Program-made: the position numbers and the translations under genes
Shown here: piece by piece, positions 1-11,811 of the stretch
Layout: each line of letters starts with the position of its first letter
How positions within the stretch are numbered: the first letter of the stretch is position 1
The notes under the pieces: generated by a model
Told to the model about the DNA's origin: nothing
Seen by the model: the letters and a program-made list of their open reading frames with translations, nothing else
The model's database searches: none
Assembly: GCA_963556195.1 (NCBI GenBank)
Contig: OY744535.1
Location: 95,480,353-95,544,352, forward strand
Direction: 5' to 3'
DNA from: Sepiola atlantica
Taxonomy: Eukaryota; Mollusca; Cephalopoda; Sepiida; Sepiolidae
DNA length: 64,000 nt

Positions 1-2709
1 AAATATACCCATTCCCTCAAATGAAACCTATATTTGCAAGCTTATCCAATCTGTGAAGAAGTTCATCACTAACGTTAGATGGAAAGCATTTCACCATGAC
101 ATGAACCACAAAACCTCCTCCCACCAAACTGACTCCAGCAATTCCTCACTTTCTACCCACTTTGGATCTACACTACCTATGAACTCCTCTAGGGAACTGA
201 AGAAATTGGAAAAATCAGCTGCCTCCAGGTACGGTCTCAAAACCTCCTCCTTCCCTAAACAAAATGAACACCTCAATAATTTCGAAAATGACCTATTTGA
301 CCTCATTAGTCGCATTAAATTCAAAAGACACAATAAACACCTCAATCCCATCATCAAAAAAATAAACAAGTTTACTAACAATATTAAGAAACACCCAGAT
401 ATAATTGTCCCAGCGGATAAAACTAAGAATTTTTACAAACTGAAATATAGTCAATACAAATCCTTAATCTACAAAGAATTAAATAAATCTTACAAAAGCA
501 CATCTTACGATACCCTGGCTAGTATAAACAATGAGGCTAAATCCATACTAACATCTTTGAATGTCCTCAACTACGCAGAAACTTTAACCCCTGCAATACC
601 TAGATTTACCTTGTAGTACCATAAAAATAATTTCCAAGAAAACCCTACCATCAGACTAATATGCCCCTCTAAATCCGACCTAGGCATCATAAGCAAGAAA
701 ATCTTGGATAGAATTATCCCTACCTTGAAAGAAAAAAATTCGTTACACTCTTTGGCAATCCTCAGATGAGGTTACTACCTGGTTCCTTAACCTCATTGAT
801 AAGTCTAAACCTAACTTGAACTTCATAACATTCGACATTAATAATTATTACCAATCCATTTCCCCTATCTTACTTAACAAAGCATTAATCTTCGCCAAAA
901 ATAATTCTGACATTACTGACATAGAGATTAAACTAATAATATTAGCCAGAAGAGCCCTACTAGAATTTGATAATAAGCTTTAGACTAGGAAGGACACCCC
1001 CAATAACTTTGACATTACCATGGGGGCCTCAGAATCTGCCCAGGTCACTGACCTGGTAGGTTTGTACTTGATGAGAGAATTGGGGTTTAATTTTGGACAC
1101 TTACAGGGTGGGTTGTATAGGGACGATGCCCTGTTTGTATCTGGGGAGAGATCGAGACAATATAACAACACTATCAAAAACCTGCATAACTTCTTTAAAA
1201 ACTTTGGTTTGACCATTACAGTGGAACCTGAGAAAAGAATATCCAACTTTCTTGACCTTACATTAGATCTTAACTCGGGAACCTTCAGCCCATACCATGA
1301 ACCTAACTTAACCCTTTTCTACGTACATAGCCTATCTAACCACCCTAAATCCATCATAAACTCAATAGTCCCCTCAGTATCTAATAGAATCTCTAAGCTA
1401 TCTGCGAATAAATCTATCTTCGATCAAAATTCTAGCTTTTACAATAATGCTTTGCTTAACTCAGGCTACAATCACAAAATTAAATATAACTGCAACCCCC
1501 TTACTCAAGTTAACAAATCTTCAGGCATTATTACACACAACATGACCACACACAGAAATAAAAAGTTTAACTCATCAGCACCTAAGATAATCAAAACACA
1601 CTCTAATAAGCCCATAGGAACTAAAGATATTGATAATCGGGTAGACCCACTTTCGCACAAACAAAGAAAAAAACTTAGAAGAAAGAATAACATTTGGTTT
1701 AATCCGCCTTTCAGCAGTAATGTTAAAACCAATATACCTAAAGAATTTTTCCAAATCTTAGACAGATCTTTTAAGCATCCCCACAGATATAGCACTATCC
1801 TTAACAGACATTCTATTAAAATATCATACTCTACTATGCCTAATATTGAACATACTATCATAACCTCTAACAATAGGAAAATCAAACATATCCAACAGCA
1901 ACCACCCACCACATCCCTCATCACTTGTAACTGCCGTAAACCTAGAGATTGTCCCCTTAACAACAACTGTGTACAGAAGGACGTAATATACGCTTGTACT
2001 GTTAAACAATTCCCCCGCTCCACCAATGTTGTGAGTAATCACAGTTCCCATACTCCACCCGAACTCCGGATCTCCCCGCAACCCCAATCCGCTTCTACTC
2101 TAAACTCCCGCTTATACAGCCATACCTCTAACCAAGCACCCCCAATAATAGATAGTGCTCATGGGCCAACTCACATTTCACCCATATCCGCTTCACCCCA
2201 CTTCTCCAAACAACTTTCCTCGCATAACTTGGATCTCCAAACCCAAATCTCTTCTAATACCATTAGCAATCTCAATGCAACTATGGCACCACCCTTCAAG
2301 ATACACACATATATTGGGGCGTCCTCTTTCCCCATTAAGACCCGGATCTCTAACCATATATATTCCTTTAAAAATAGCAGCGATAACAGCACAGGCACTT
2401 CACTTTAGAAACCTCAATCTTAAAAATACTCCCTATTCACTTCACTGGTCAATACTTAAAAAGTCCAAATCATATACCCCTGGAGCATCCCATTGCCAAC
2501 TTTGTACTCTGGAAACCTTTATGATAGCTACTGCTACTAAATCTAAAAATATTATTAATTCTAAGAATGAACTTATCTCCAGTAACAGGCATACACGTAA
2601 ATTCAGGTATAGCAACCATAATAATCCCCCAGACACCCTCCCCCATTTGATTAAATACCCTCCCTTCATCTCGGATTTTCCCTCCTTACATCTCGAATCC
2701 CCTTTCTGA
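1..2709 (+). pseudogene. Penelope-like reverse transcriptase / GIY-YIG endonuclease, decayed
   Basis: Relic of one retroelement polyprotein, cut by the left window edge. The first part (53-616) carries the motif IVPADKTKNFY typical of the N-terminal part of this RT family. A stop at 614-616 is followed by in-frame homology (NPTIRLICPSKSDLG) to about 738, where the frame shifts. From 741 the third frame gives the palm motif FDINNYYQSIS (about 831-863), an in-frame stop at 981-983, then MGASESAQVTDLVGLY and the catalytic YRDD box (1116-1127). Further on are a Cys-rich knuckle (TCNCR...DCPLNNNC, about 1921-1965) and a GIY-YIG-like segment (YIGASSFPIKTRISNH, about 2313-2360). A second frameshift near 2390-2405 moves the C-terminus (WSILKKS...CQLCTLETF) into the first frame. 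The order RT, Cys knuckle, GIY-YIG is that of Penelope-like elements. At least two stops and two frameshifts make it non-functional. The clade assignment within Penelope-like elements is my inference. Confidence 0.85.
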
Positions 2710-4671
2710 TAGTTCTAATTCCTGTTGTTCTATAGTCTCTACTTATATCTCCCTCATCCCTGTAGCCTTCTCTTAACTTATTAAAATTACCCATAAACTC
2801 CGTTAGCTTCACATTTCCCTTAGTTTTAACACCTTTCTTCCATTACCCCCTAAATCTTTCCACTTAACCTTCTTAATTGTATAACTTTATTTGGCTTTCC
2901 ATTTTCTTTCCCGTTTAACTTCTTTTAATGCATTCGTCCGCTTCCCTTCAACACTTCCATTCTTCATTCTTTTCCCTTTCAACGTGATAACTAACCCACT
3001 CTATTCACATTATATCCTAGCCCTTTTATTTACTTGTTGATTAGCCTTAACTACTCCTTATCCCCTTTGCACACCTCGATATCGAACTCCTTACTGTTTC
3101 CACTGTGCACTCTAATTATTCTTCCCCTCCTGTTTTTACTTCTAAATAATTCTTCTCACTCTTTTAATAGCCTCGATTATTCCCCCCTTGTTTTACCTCG
3201 CCCTTCGCACATCTCTCTCAAACTACTCAACCCCCAACCCGCCCTCGCTCTACATCTTTTAACCCCCATAGTATTTACTTTTAACTGCGATCTCCACTCT
3301 CCCTCTGGCTTAATCCTTTGTCACTTCTTTAACCTTGTATATCTCTTACTTCTTCCGGCCTTCACTAACCTATTTAACAATTTTCTTAATTAACCTCTAT
3401 ATAACTTTTTTGAATAAAATTTCAAAGTTTATATTTTCCCATATCTATTTGAACTAGCATCCCGTAACTGCTTATTTACTTCAACCCATAATTTTTTCCA
3501 CCTTGGAGATTCCCATTCCGGATATCCTCTCGAGGTCTTGTTTTCCTTTTTCGTTTTCCTTATTCTAATTTTCATTCTTGAGCTCCAATCTTATCGACTT
3601 TTCCCTCATTCTATTATTAGTATCTTATTTTTATTATTTTTTTATTTTTTTATTTTATTTTTTATTTTTTATTTTTTATTCTTTCGGTCAATCCTTAATT
3701 TTCCCTGCGAGCTTAAGACTAATCTTATTATCTATTTTTCATTCTTTATTCTTTTATTTTCTTATTTCTACTTTTTATACTATTTTTATCTTTATTTTTT
3801 ATCTTTACTCTTTTAATTTTTAACTCATTTTTCTAGTCCTACCCTTCATATATATTTTGCCTCATTGTTTATATCTAAGGTCATTTGATTAAACATCTAA
3901 CCCCGAACTCTGTTCTTATACATATTCTGATATTTTAACCCCTTATCCTAACATTCGTTAACTTACCCCCACTCCTTTCTTCCCCTTTTCTAGTTGAATC
4001 CTAATTCGCGCTAACTTCCAATTTCAACTTTATGTTTCATCCCCCCACTTTCACACTCTTAGTTTTATCCGCATTCCTTCACCGCATCGCTCCCTTTCTC
4101 CCCCCTCTCTTTCCTCGTACCCGTCCCTTTCTCCTCCCACACACCCCTTACCCGTTTCCTCCCTTGCCTACTGGTCGCATATTATATTCTTGTTTTCACT
4201 GTCTTTGCTTTTCTTCATTTATAGCCGGCTTTCTCAACTGGGCAGGCTTTAAATATTCTCGCTGCCCCTTTTTCCCACTTTAAAACACTTTCCTTTGTCA
4301 TCTCTGCCCGGGAAGTATCTTTAATGGCGAATATTTTCCATCTTAATCTCCTCTGACGCCTGCCTGCATCATCGAATGTACCTCTTATTGGACTTTTTAC
4401 CCTTTTTGGATTTTCTATTTTCGCCGTACCTGAAGTTGTGGCTTCTTGGAATTTAACTTTGAAACCTCTCTCATTACTTCTCGTGCCTCTAACGACCTAC
4501 CTATCTACATCTTATTCTCTCCGCTGGACTCTTCGACACCGGACTTTTTGGCAATCGGACATTTGCTTGCACCTTGGCACAGTTTTGCCCTGCGTTTCTT
4601 TCCCAACAACTTTTATTTTATTTTTTCAAATTTTAAATCTTGGCCATTGCCAACTTATCTATCCCAGCGAC
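2710..4671 (+). other. pyrimidine-rich 3' part of the Penelope-like element
   Basis: About 2 kb strongly enriched in C and T on this strand, including a T-rich block at 3600-3830, without a credible gene. It joins the RT relic to the hammerhead at 4672. The last ~130 bases before the ribozyme (ending CCAACTTATCTATCCCAGC) recur in the inverted copy at 22539-22680 and in shorter form before the other tail copies. I therefore read it as the untranslated 3' part of the same retroelement. Short open frames here are low complexity and were left out. Confidence 0.55.
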
Positions 4672-4719
4672 TTCCTCTGATGATAAGATTTTGATCTTTG
4701 AAAAGCCTAGCTTAAGGAA
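4672..4719 (+). ncRNA. hammerhead ribozyme, Penelope-tail family copy 1
   Basis: Stem I TTCCT (4672-4676) pairs with AGGAA (4715-4719). The core CTGATGA is at 4677-4683. Stem II is AAGAT/ATCTT with a TTTG loop, closed by a T.T mismatch next to the core. GAAA is at 4700-4703, followed by a short stem III (AGC/GCT) and the UH site TA, so cleavage is predicted after 4714. All catalytic positions of the hammerhead consensus are present. The T.T pair at the base of stem II and the tiny stem III may reduce activity or require dimers. A (TA)n tract lies 200 bases 3'. Confidence 0.75.
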
Positions 4720-4890
4720 AATTAAACTTGGATATATTGCCTTTTTGCGGAATATACCTTGCTTTGAACTTTTGAATTGAATTTTGATTTGGCTTTTGCT
4801 TTCTCTAATTCCTTTCCATTCTCCTTCATTTCTACCTGCTCTATCCTGGATATTGAGCTGTATACTCTTCACAATAGGGTTTTACCTTTC

Positions 4891-4908
4891 CTAAAAGTTC
4901 GCTTTTAG
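4891..4908 (+). other. conserved TTCG hairpin before the (TA)n tract
   Basis: CTAAAAG-TTCG-CTTTTAG gives a 7-bp stem with a TTCG loop, 10 bases before the (TA)n tract. The same hairpin stands before the tract at 22848-22865. Versions with altered loops stand at 27276-27293 and 55207-55223. Its fixed position suggests a structural role at the 3' end of the retroelement RNA. Confidence 0.6.
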
Positions 4909-4915
4909 TACACCT

Positions 4916-4918
<3 letters not shown>

Positions 4919-4950
<32 letters not shown>
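4919..4950. repeat. (TA)n tract ending the Penelope-like tail
   Basis: Alternating TA, followed by a slightly interrupted stretch to about 4970. It separates the 3' end of the Penelope-like element from the reverse-oriented hammerhead relic at 5035-5073. Confidence 0.9.
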
Positions 4951-4961
<11 letters not shown>

Positions 4962-5034
4962 TTATATATGAATAAAAATGTGGATAAAATGATCCGACCG
5001 AAAAAATAGCCAGACACTATATTATTTTTGTATT

Positions 5035-5073
5035 CATCAACGTTTCGTCTTTATTATAGACTTCCTCAAGATG
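5035..5073 (-). ncRNA. hammerhead-like relic, ACGT-palindrome family copy 1
   Basis: On the minus strand: CATC (5073-5070), TTGAGGA (core C3 changed to T), stem II GTCT/AGAC, GAAA (5046-5043), then ACGTT and GATG (5038-5035), which pairs with CATC as stem I. Stem III would be the four-base palindrome ACGT, which can form only in a dimer. The mutated first core base probably inactivates it. Related copies are at 14407, 28713 and 57137. Confidence 0.55.
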
Positions 5074-6950
5074 AGGAAAAATGCAGAAAAACCATTGTTG
5101 TGGGTGACCTACCAACCCTTTAATAATAACTAAATGGCAGCAACCGGCTACCATAAATACCGGTTTTGCCGGGAGAACATTTGGAGGCACATTTAGGCAC
5201 TAGCACTGCCAACATTGACTTGTGTATAATTTCTCTGTTCAATACAATTCGCTATTATTATCTCTAAACCTGTTGTTCTTATATTTCTTTGTTGGTACCC
5301 CTAAACGGGTCCACAACAACAATAATACAGTCATTAATTTTGATTTTCCTTAAAACGTTTGAGTTTCGTCATGGCTGTGAATGGAGAAGGCAAACATGAA
5401 AAAAGGCGATTTTGGTTAACCCGTTATCAGCAGCAGATCGCATAGTTCAAGGGAAAGAGGAAATGGGGTGACAGTTGAGAGTTATTAATTTTTAATTATA
5501 TTTTAGCTTATTTATATATGAGATATAAAAAAAACTACAATACCCTTTTCAATATAACTATTTACTTACATATACTCCTGAGGTTGACGTTAATAACAAC
5601 ATACCGTTCTTAGATGTTCTCATTGACTCTAACAATGACGCATTCATCACCTTTCGCTATACACCATACTACCTGTATTTATACATGCGTTTTAAGTTAT
5701 AAAATAGAATGAGCATATCGATATAAAATCACCATGATTATAAATCTATTAAACCGTGCAAAGCTGATCTCTTCAATCAAACAATATTCTTTTACGAATG
5801 AAAAAACATTAAGGGAGCCCTAATTTATCATCAGTTTCCCAATTATATTGTTGACAAACAAATAAAATTAATGATTAGAAACGTACACAATACTAATAAT
5901 AATCAGCTAAATAATTCCAACTACATAAATGTTCTCTCCTGTAACCAAATGCATCGAAAATTTAAATTGGAATAAAAAGCTCTTTAAAATATAATGCATC
6001 GCTACATATCCCCCATCAACTAAGCTAATAAAATAAGATTCCTTATTTATTATAAAGAAAATAAAACATTTAACCATTTATTTCTAAAAAAAACTTCTCA
6101 GACCAAATATACATTAGGAAGAACCCATGTAATATATCAGTTCCAACGCCCCATGGGTAAATGATTCTCCGACAATATTAATAAAACTAATTGTTACATC
6201 GGTTTCACAACCACAAAACTTTTCCGAAGACTAACCTTACATCTCTCTGACACTAGCTCCATTTGCTGACATGACTGACCCTTCCATAATATAGAACCAC
6301 ACTTGTTAACAATGCTCCAATAATACACCACGACACCAACATCAAAATATTAAACATTCTTTAATCCCTTTATATAAACTAAACATCCTACAGTCAATAG
6401 TGTGAATTAAGAAACTAGTTATAACATTTTGAAGTTTCTAGCATAGTAATTAACGTTCCAAATCATTAGCTATTAAGCAATTATAAGTTGGAATCTTGAA
6501 CACGTCAGAACGTAATCAAATTCGTAGCGGTTAAGCAATCAAACTTTTGAGTCTTGCACGCTCTTGGAACGTAATCACGCTCTCGTGTAGCATCTCAATA
6601 TGATAGACGCTCATTTTTAAGTTGTAAATTACTTGCCGTTATAATAATGAACAAGCTATACATTAAATACATATTTTTAAAGACACCAAGATTACCACCG
6701 CCTGAAGATGATTTGACGAATCAAATCGAAAGTACTCACGAAAAAGGTACAACATGGAACCAGAAACCTACGGAACTACACCAATTTAACCGCAATACTA
6801 AATGGAGCATAAGGAACTTTTTTTTAAATAAAAAAGTCTTATCAAGCAGAAACACTCCGTGTTATTTAATCATAGTTTCCTAAATAAATATATGGTGTCT
6901 CAATACAATACGAACAACGTATATGTCCATGTTTCTCAGCAACTAACACT
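5074..6950. other. no recognisable gene
   Basis: AT-rich sequence with scattered short frames only. I see no conserved domain, RNA gene or clear repeat, apart from being bounded by (TA)n tracts. Confidence 0.5.

Positions 6951-6952
<2 letters not shown>

Positions 6953-7001
<49 letters not shown>
6953..7001. repeat. (TA)n tract
   Basis: About 48 bases of alternating TA between unique AT-rich sequence. Confidence 0.9.
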
Positions 7002-7002
<1 letters not shown>

Positions 7003-7559
7003 CATGACATCGACCAGACTAAACTTCTAACGTCTTAAAGAACCCGACGTATTTTCGACCCCTCGGGATTAATACCACCATCAAAATGAGGAGGAAGAAA
7101 AGGAAGAAAAAAATAGAAAAAAACATTAGGACAGTCTCGCTTGACAAGGTTGTATTTTACAACGAAAATTCGCGGTAAAAAAATTAAATAAATGAATTTT
7201 TCATTTATAAAAATATTGCACGATTGTTGATTTTCAAAAATATTTAATACATTCGAATCCGTGCTTCAAACATGCTAACTTCCTTAGTTGCTGAGAAACA
7301 GTGACACATTTCTTTGTAAACTTTACAATTAAAGAAGATGCGTTCGAAAGAAAACATTTAAAATACTTTAGATACAGCCGATTCAATAGTGAACAAAAAT
7401 TACTTCATGTCAAATTTTGACTTATTTTAAGTAATACACTTTTTAAAGTATCACTATACGCGCGTGAGCGTCAATACTATGTATTTACTTGGAAACATCT
7501 TTTACACTTGCAGTCGTAATTATTAATGATGTAAGATGTATTCTAGACGAAATGGTTCA

Positions 7560-7985
7560 CGAACGTGGACGCATTTTTTATATTTTTGTAAACAATGTTT
7601 TAACTAATTTTTCAAAACAATTCTTAAAGCAATTTTTTGTAAACATTTTTTTTAATTTGTAAACATTTTTTTCAAAAAAATTGTAAACAATTTTTTAAAC
7701 CATTTTGTAAACTATTTTTTTAACAATGTTTAAATCAATTTTTTTTAAACAATTTTGGAAGCAATTTTTTTGTAAAAAATTTTTCAAAAAAAGTGTAAAC
7801 CATTTTGTAAACAATTTTGTAAAGTATTTTTCAAATAATTTTTACAACATTTTTGTTTATTTGTATACATTTGTTTAAATGTGTAAACAATTTTGTAAAC
7901 AATTTTGTCAAATATTTAAAAAAATAATTTTTGAAGCAATGTTTTAAAACAGTTTTTTTTAAACAGTTTTTGTAAACAATTCAGA
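7560..7985. repeat. degenerate TTTTTTGTAAACAA repeat
   Basis: Irregular repetition of a 14-22 base T/A motif (runs of T, then GTAAACA) over about 420 bases. Unit length varies and copies differ, so it is an old simple tandem array. Confidence 0.7.
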
Positions 7986-9090
7986 GAGATGCCACCGAAA
8001 CCGTACAACATGCCCCAAAGTAAGTGAAACACATTAATATTTAAAACTAATAGTATATTTATTTCTGGGACTTGTATTTTACAAGAACGCATTTATATGC
8101 ATATTATACTTAAACACGGTCAGAAGTCATTGCTTTGTCATACAGTAATAAACGTATGTTCTCACTTGCTGCATTCGCGGTGTTCATCAAATATTTACGT
8201 GCACAACCGTTTCGGTATCTATTTTAATTAAATTAACCAATAACGCTAGTTTTTTTTCTACATGCTTATTTCCGGTAACGAGAAAAAGCGCGCGAAACTT
8301 TATTTGGTAACTTCGGTTCGTGCGAAATAAAGCGATGTCATCTTAATTAAAACAAGGAAAAATAACCACAAACAGCTGACAAGTAACACGCAAAAAATGA
8401 AAAAAACATGAGCTGAAAGACAACCATCTGACTTGACTCATTAATATCAGAATGTTTCTGCTTTTATAACATGTCATTGATATTATCTTTGTCAGTATTT
8501 CCGATTTATTACTGTGTTTTTTTTTATTATTATCGGTTTGCTCCCTGCTCTCGTCCAATCTCATTTGATTGTTAAAATAATGAAGTACAACTTTGCAAAT
8601 ATACATTGCAACGCGCTAATACAACTCCAAGCCATCGTCGCTTTAATGTAGGCTAATTATGAAAGAGACGAATGTACCTTTTTATCGGTAAAAAGAAAAT
8701 AAATATTTTGCACAGCAAGAGACGGTATACTTCTGCTCGGGAATTTAACGATCGGACAACGTCCTATCTTATCCGCCGTTTTAATAAATGGACTACCCAT
8801 CTAACTACTCGCAACATGTCTCGCTCGAACAGTACCGTCTATTTTGGTCGATTTAATGGGTGATATCATGTAAGTTTGGAACCTGGTTGACGTAGGTCGG
8901 TACTAGTCTCCAGACGCAGCTTCTCTCAAAATCTTGGCTTACCCTGAATGAAAATTTCAAGAAATCATTTTATTAATAATAATAGTATACGCATTAAACT
9001 TCAACCAACTCTTACATGTAAACCATCTTTCGCTATTAGAATGGGGGACAAGTGTAACTTTTTATAACAATCCAATAAATCTAGTAAAGC
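7986..9090. other. no recognisable gene
   Basis: Moderately AT-rich sequence. A 63-codon frame at 8672-8863 has no recognisable motif and I do not call it. A (TCTG)n stretch at 9268-9298 lies just beyond. Confidence 0.45.
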
Positions 9091-9101
9091 TTAACCATGT
9101 A

Positions 9102-9145
9102 CACACTAACCCTAACCCTAACCCTAATCTTAACCGTAACCCGCT
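9102..9145 (-). repeat. short CCCTAA telomere-like tract
   Basis: Three to four CTAACC units followed by degenerate units (CTTAACCGTAACCC). One of several interstitial telomere-like tracts in the window. Confidence 0.75.
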
Positions 9146-9319
9146 CACAACTAAGCACGTCAGAAATAAGTTCAACATCCAAAACGTTTAATTACCCAGC
9201 ACTCTCAAGCATATTTAACAGCCCTGGAGGATCTTTCTCTAATCTATTAATAATGGAGTTTATGTATCTGTCTGTCTGTCTGTCGGTCTGTCTGTCTGAA
9301 ACCAAAACTATTTTTTTCT

Positions 9320-10115
9320 GGGGGGTACATTTTTTTTTCTTAACTGAAAATACTATGCATGGGGCAGGGTAAAAAAATTGGGGAGGGGTGGTCATTTTTT
9401 TTCTTTTTAATCAAAAATATTTATATGTATGGGGGAGGATAAAAAAATTGGTGGGGGGGGATCAATTTTTTTTTTTTTCTTAACTAAAAATATTTCTATC
9501 TATGGGGGAGGGTAAAAAAATTGGGGGGGGTCAAATTTTTTGTTTTTCTTTTTGATCAAAAATATTTATATGTATGAGGAAGGATAAACAAAATTGGTGG
9601 GGGGGATCACATTTTTTTTTTCTTTTCTTAACTAAAAATATTTCTATGTATGGGGGAGGGTAAAAAAAAATTGGGTGGGGTCAAATTTTAACTGAAAATA
9701 TTATGTATGAGGAGGGTGAAAAAAATTGTGGGGGGTCAAATTTTTTTGTTTTTCTTTTTAATCAAAAATATTTATATGTATGGGGTAGGATAACAAAATT
9801 TGGTGGGGGAAATCAAACATTTCTTTTTTTTCTTTTCTTAACTAAAAGTATTTCTATGTATGGTAGAGGGTAAAAAAAATTGGGGTGGGGTCAAATTTTT
9901 ACTGAAAATACTATGTATTGGGGGAGGGTAAAAAAAATTGGGGGGGGTCAAATTTTTTTTTTTTTCCTTCTTTTTAATTAAAAATATTTATATGTATGGG
10001 GAGGATTAAAAAATTATTGGGGGGGCAAAAAAAATTTTTTTTTCTTAACTAAAAATATTTCTATGTATGGGAGAAGGTAAAAAAATTAGAATGGGGTCAA
10101 ATTTTTTTTTCTGTA
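9320..10115 (+). repeat. G/T/A minisatellite, ~70-bp unit
   Basis: Each unit runs: TATGTATGGGGGAGGGTAA, poly(A), TTGGGGGGG, TCAAA, poly(T), C(T/A)TAA, then AAAATATTT. Two subtypes alternate (TTAACTAAAAATATTTCTAT and TTTAATCAAAAATATTTATA), giving a higher-order period of about 140-145 bases over 0.8 kb. The G-runs could form quadruplexes. Confidence 0.8.
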
Positions 10116-10596
10116 TTTCAAACTAAACACCCAAGAAATATGACTGGGGCTCCATCGGTTTACGGGTAATCGTTCATTTCTGACGTGGCAGCCTAGCAAA
10201 AATATACGTCCGGGGAAGCATATATTTGCTAGTACCTATAAATAACACAATAAATACGTAATCATATATTATATATGGTGTGAAATATCCCGAACGTATT
10301 CCATGAAAATATTAATCGCTGAATAACTGAAATTAAGCAAAGATCAAGCCCCCTTAAAATCTTTTAAAAAATAGGGAAGTTGATAATAATTGTTTATAAA
10401 ATTAAAAAGATTATAATATCCACATTTAAAAGTAGACGATGACTAAATGATGACGACATACTTCCAACACAACAAAATGAATGCATTCTACTTAATAGGC
10501 AATTTAAAAATAAGAATACATAGTTTAATCGGAATAGGGAATTAAGACAAAATCGGTAATTTTATCGGAAAAAAATATTGGAATCGTCCCATAAAT

Positions 10597-10632
10597 AATT
10601 TAAATAACTTGTTTGGTAAATTGAAGATTTAA

Positions 10633-10708
<76 letters not shown>

Positions 10709-10744
10709 TTGAATCTCCAATTTACCAAACAAGTTATTTGAATT
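10597..10744. repeat. inverted repeat with (TA)n loop
   Basis: The left arm 10597-10640 (AATAACTTGTTTGGTAAATT...) reappears reversed at 10701-10744, with a 60-base (TA)n tract as the loop. Such a structure can extrude as a cruciform. Confidence 0.85.
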
Positions 10745-10781
10745 ATACATGAAATACTAATTATGTATATATATATTTAGT

Positions 10782-10920
10782 ATTTCATGTATCCACATAA
10801 AATATCATAAGTAGATATAATTTTTATGCATCAATTTTCAGTATTTACTTCAACAGTGCTCGATACGTAAGGAGAGCTAGGTAGTAAGCTATGAAATGAT
10901 GGCGGAAAATTACTACCTGG
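10782..10920 (+). repeat. dispersed repeat, copy 1
   Basis: Starts TTTCATGTATCCACATAAAA and continues through CAGTATTTAC and TCGATACGTAAG. The same sequence, diverged, occurs at 15025-15150, also beside a (TA)n tract. It is an unclassified interspersed repeat. Confidence 0.7.
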
Positions 10921-11030
10921 ACAAACCCAATATCTTTTTACACGAACTTTCTTTCACCCATCATGTTAAAAAATATTTTTTCAAATGTTGAATTTTGGCT
11001 TTTCTATTGCCAACTTATCTATTTGTATAA

Positions 11031-11079
11031 TTCCTCTGATGATAAGATCTCGATCTTTGAAATGCCTTGGCTTAAGGAA
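11031..11079 (+). ncRNA. hammerhead ribozyme, Penelope-tail family copy 2
   Basis: Stem I TTCCT (11031-11035)/AGGAA (11075-11079), core CTGATGA (11036-11042), stem II AAGAT/ATCTT with loop CTCG, GAAA at 11059-11062. Stem III is GCC-TT-GGC with a T.T mismatch at its base, and cleavage is predicted after 11074. The flank matches the Penelope tail at 4600-4720. A (TA)n tract begins 115 bases 3'. Confidence 0.75.
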
Positions 11080-11189
11080 AGAATAATAAACATAATTTTA
11101 TTACAGAATATACCTTGTATTGAACAATCGAAGTTTGATATAAATTTGGACATTTGTGCATGTTTATCACTCTTCGTCCATCTATCTAT

Positions 11190-11193
<4 letters not shown>

Positions 11194-11234
<41 letters not shown>
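11194..11234. repeat. (TA)n tract between two convergent hammerheads
   Basis: The plus-strand hammerhead (11031-11079) points at this tract from the left. The minus-strand hammerhead (11265-11315) points at it from the right. Confidence 0.9.
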
Positions 11235-11237
<3 letters not shown>

Positions 11238-11264
11238 TAATATTAAATAAAGTGTTACAACAAA

Positions 11265-11315
11265 ATCCGGACCAAGGTTTCAGATCCGAGAAAATCGGAC
11301 CTTCGTCAGCGGAGT
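11265..11315 (-). ncRNA. hammerhead ribozyme, separate family
   Basis: Read on the minus strand: stem I (A)CTCCG at 11315-11310 pairs with CGGAT at 11269-11265. The core CTGACGA is at 11309-11303. Stem II is eight pairs, AGGTCCGA/TCGGATCT with one G.T, and a TTTTC loop. GAAA is at 11281-11278, stem III is CC-TT-GG, and the cleavage triplet is GTC. Every conserved base is present and the first pair of stem II is Watson-Crick. The sequence is unrelated to the Penelope-tail family outside the core. Confidence 0.8.
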
Positions 11316-11336
11316 CGTATAGCTTAATGGGTGAAT

Positions 11337-11640
11337 TTCAAAATATTGTCCGTTGGAAAGATGGAACACTTTCAGATTTAAAATTGTCACGTGCGTGGAA
11401 AATACGTAGTCAGTTATGGAAAGGTTTCAGATCAAAACCAACAGCGACGCTGTACATAGAAAAAGCAAGAAATTAAATGGGAATAACGTTAACAGTTGGA
11501 CAGATGGGAAACTAGCAGGTTTAAATTGTCACGTGCGTGGAATTACGTAGCCCGTTATGGAAAGGATTCAAATTTAACTAATAGAGACGCTATATATGTT
11601 ATCGAAAGTAAATGGAGATAACGTTGAAAATAAAATTAAA
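11337..11640. repeat. two tandem copies of a ~150-bp unit next to the hammerhead
   Basis: The unit containing TTAAAATTGTCACGTGCGTGG, TACGTAGTCAGTTATGGAAA and GAGACGCT (about 11370-11490) is repeated, diverged, at about 11515-11630. Adjacent direct copies of a short non-coding unit beside a hammerhead are the arrangement expected of a retrozyme. No second ribozyme is visible in the second copy. Confidence 0.6.
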
Positions 11641-11754
11641 ATTAATATGAAGTTAAAAATGATATTAAAATAATATGCTAATGTAATAATATATTACTAA
11701 AAATATTAAATGATAAATCATTAAAATTATACTTAAAATTAAATAAATATATAT

Positions 11755-11756
<2 letters not shown>

Positions 11757-11806
<50 letters not shown>
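11757..11806. repeat. (TA)n tract
   Basis: Fifty bases of alternating TA inside AT-rich sequence without other features. Confidence 0.9.
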
Positions 11807-11811
<5 letters not shown>

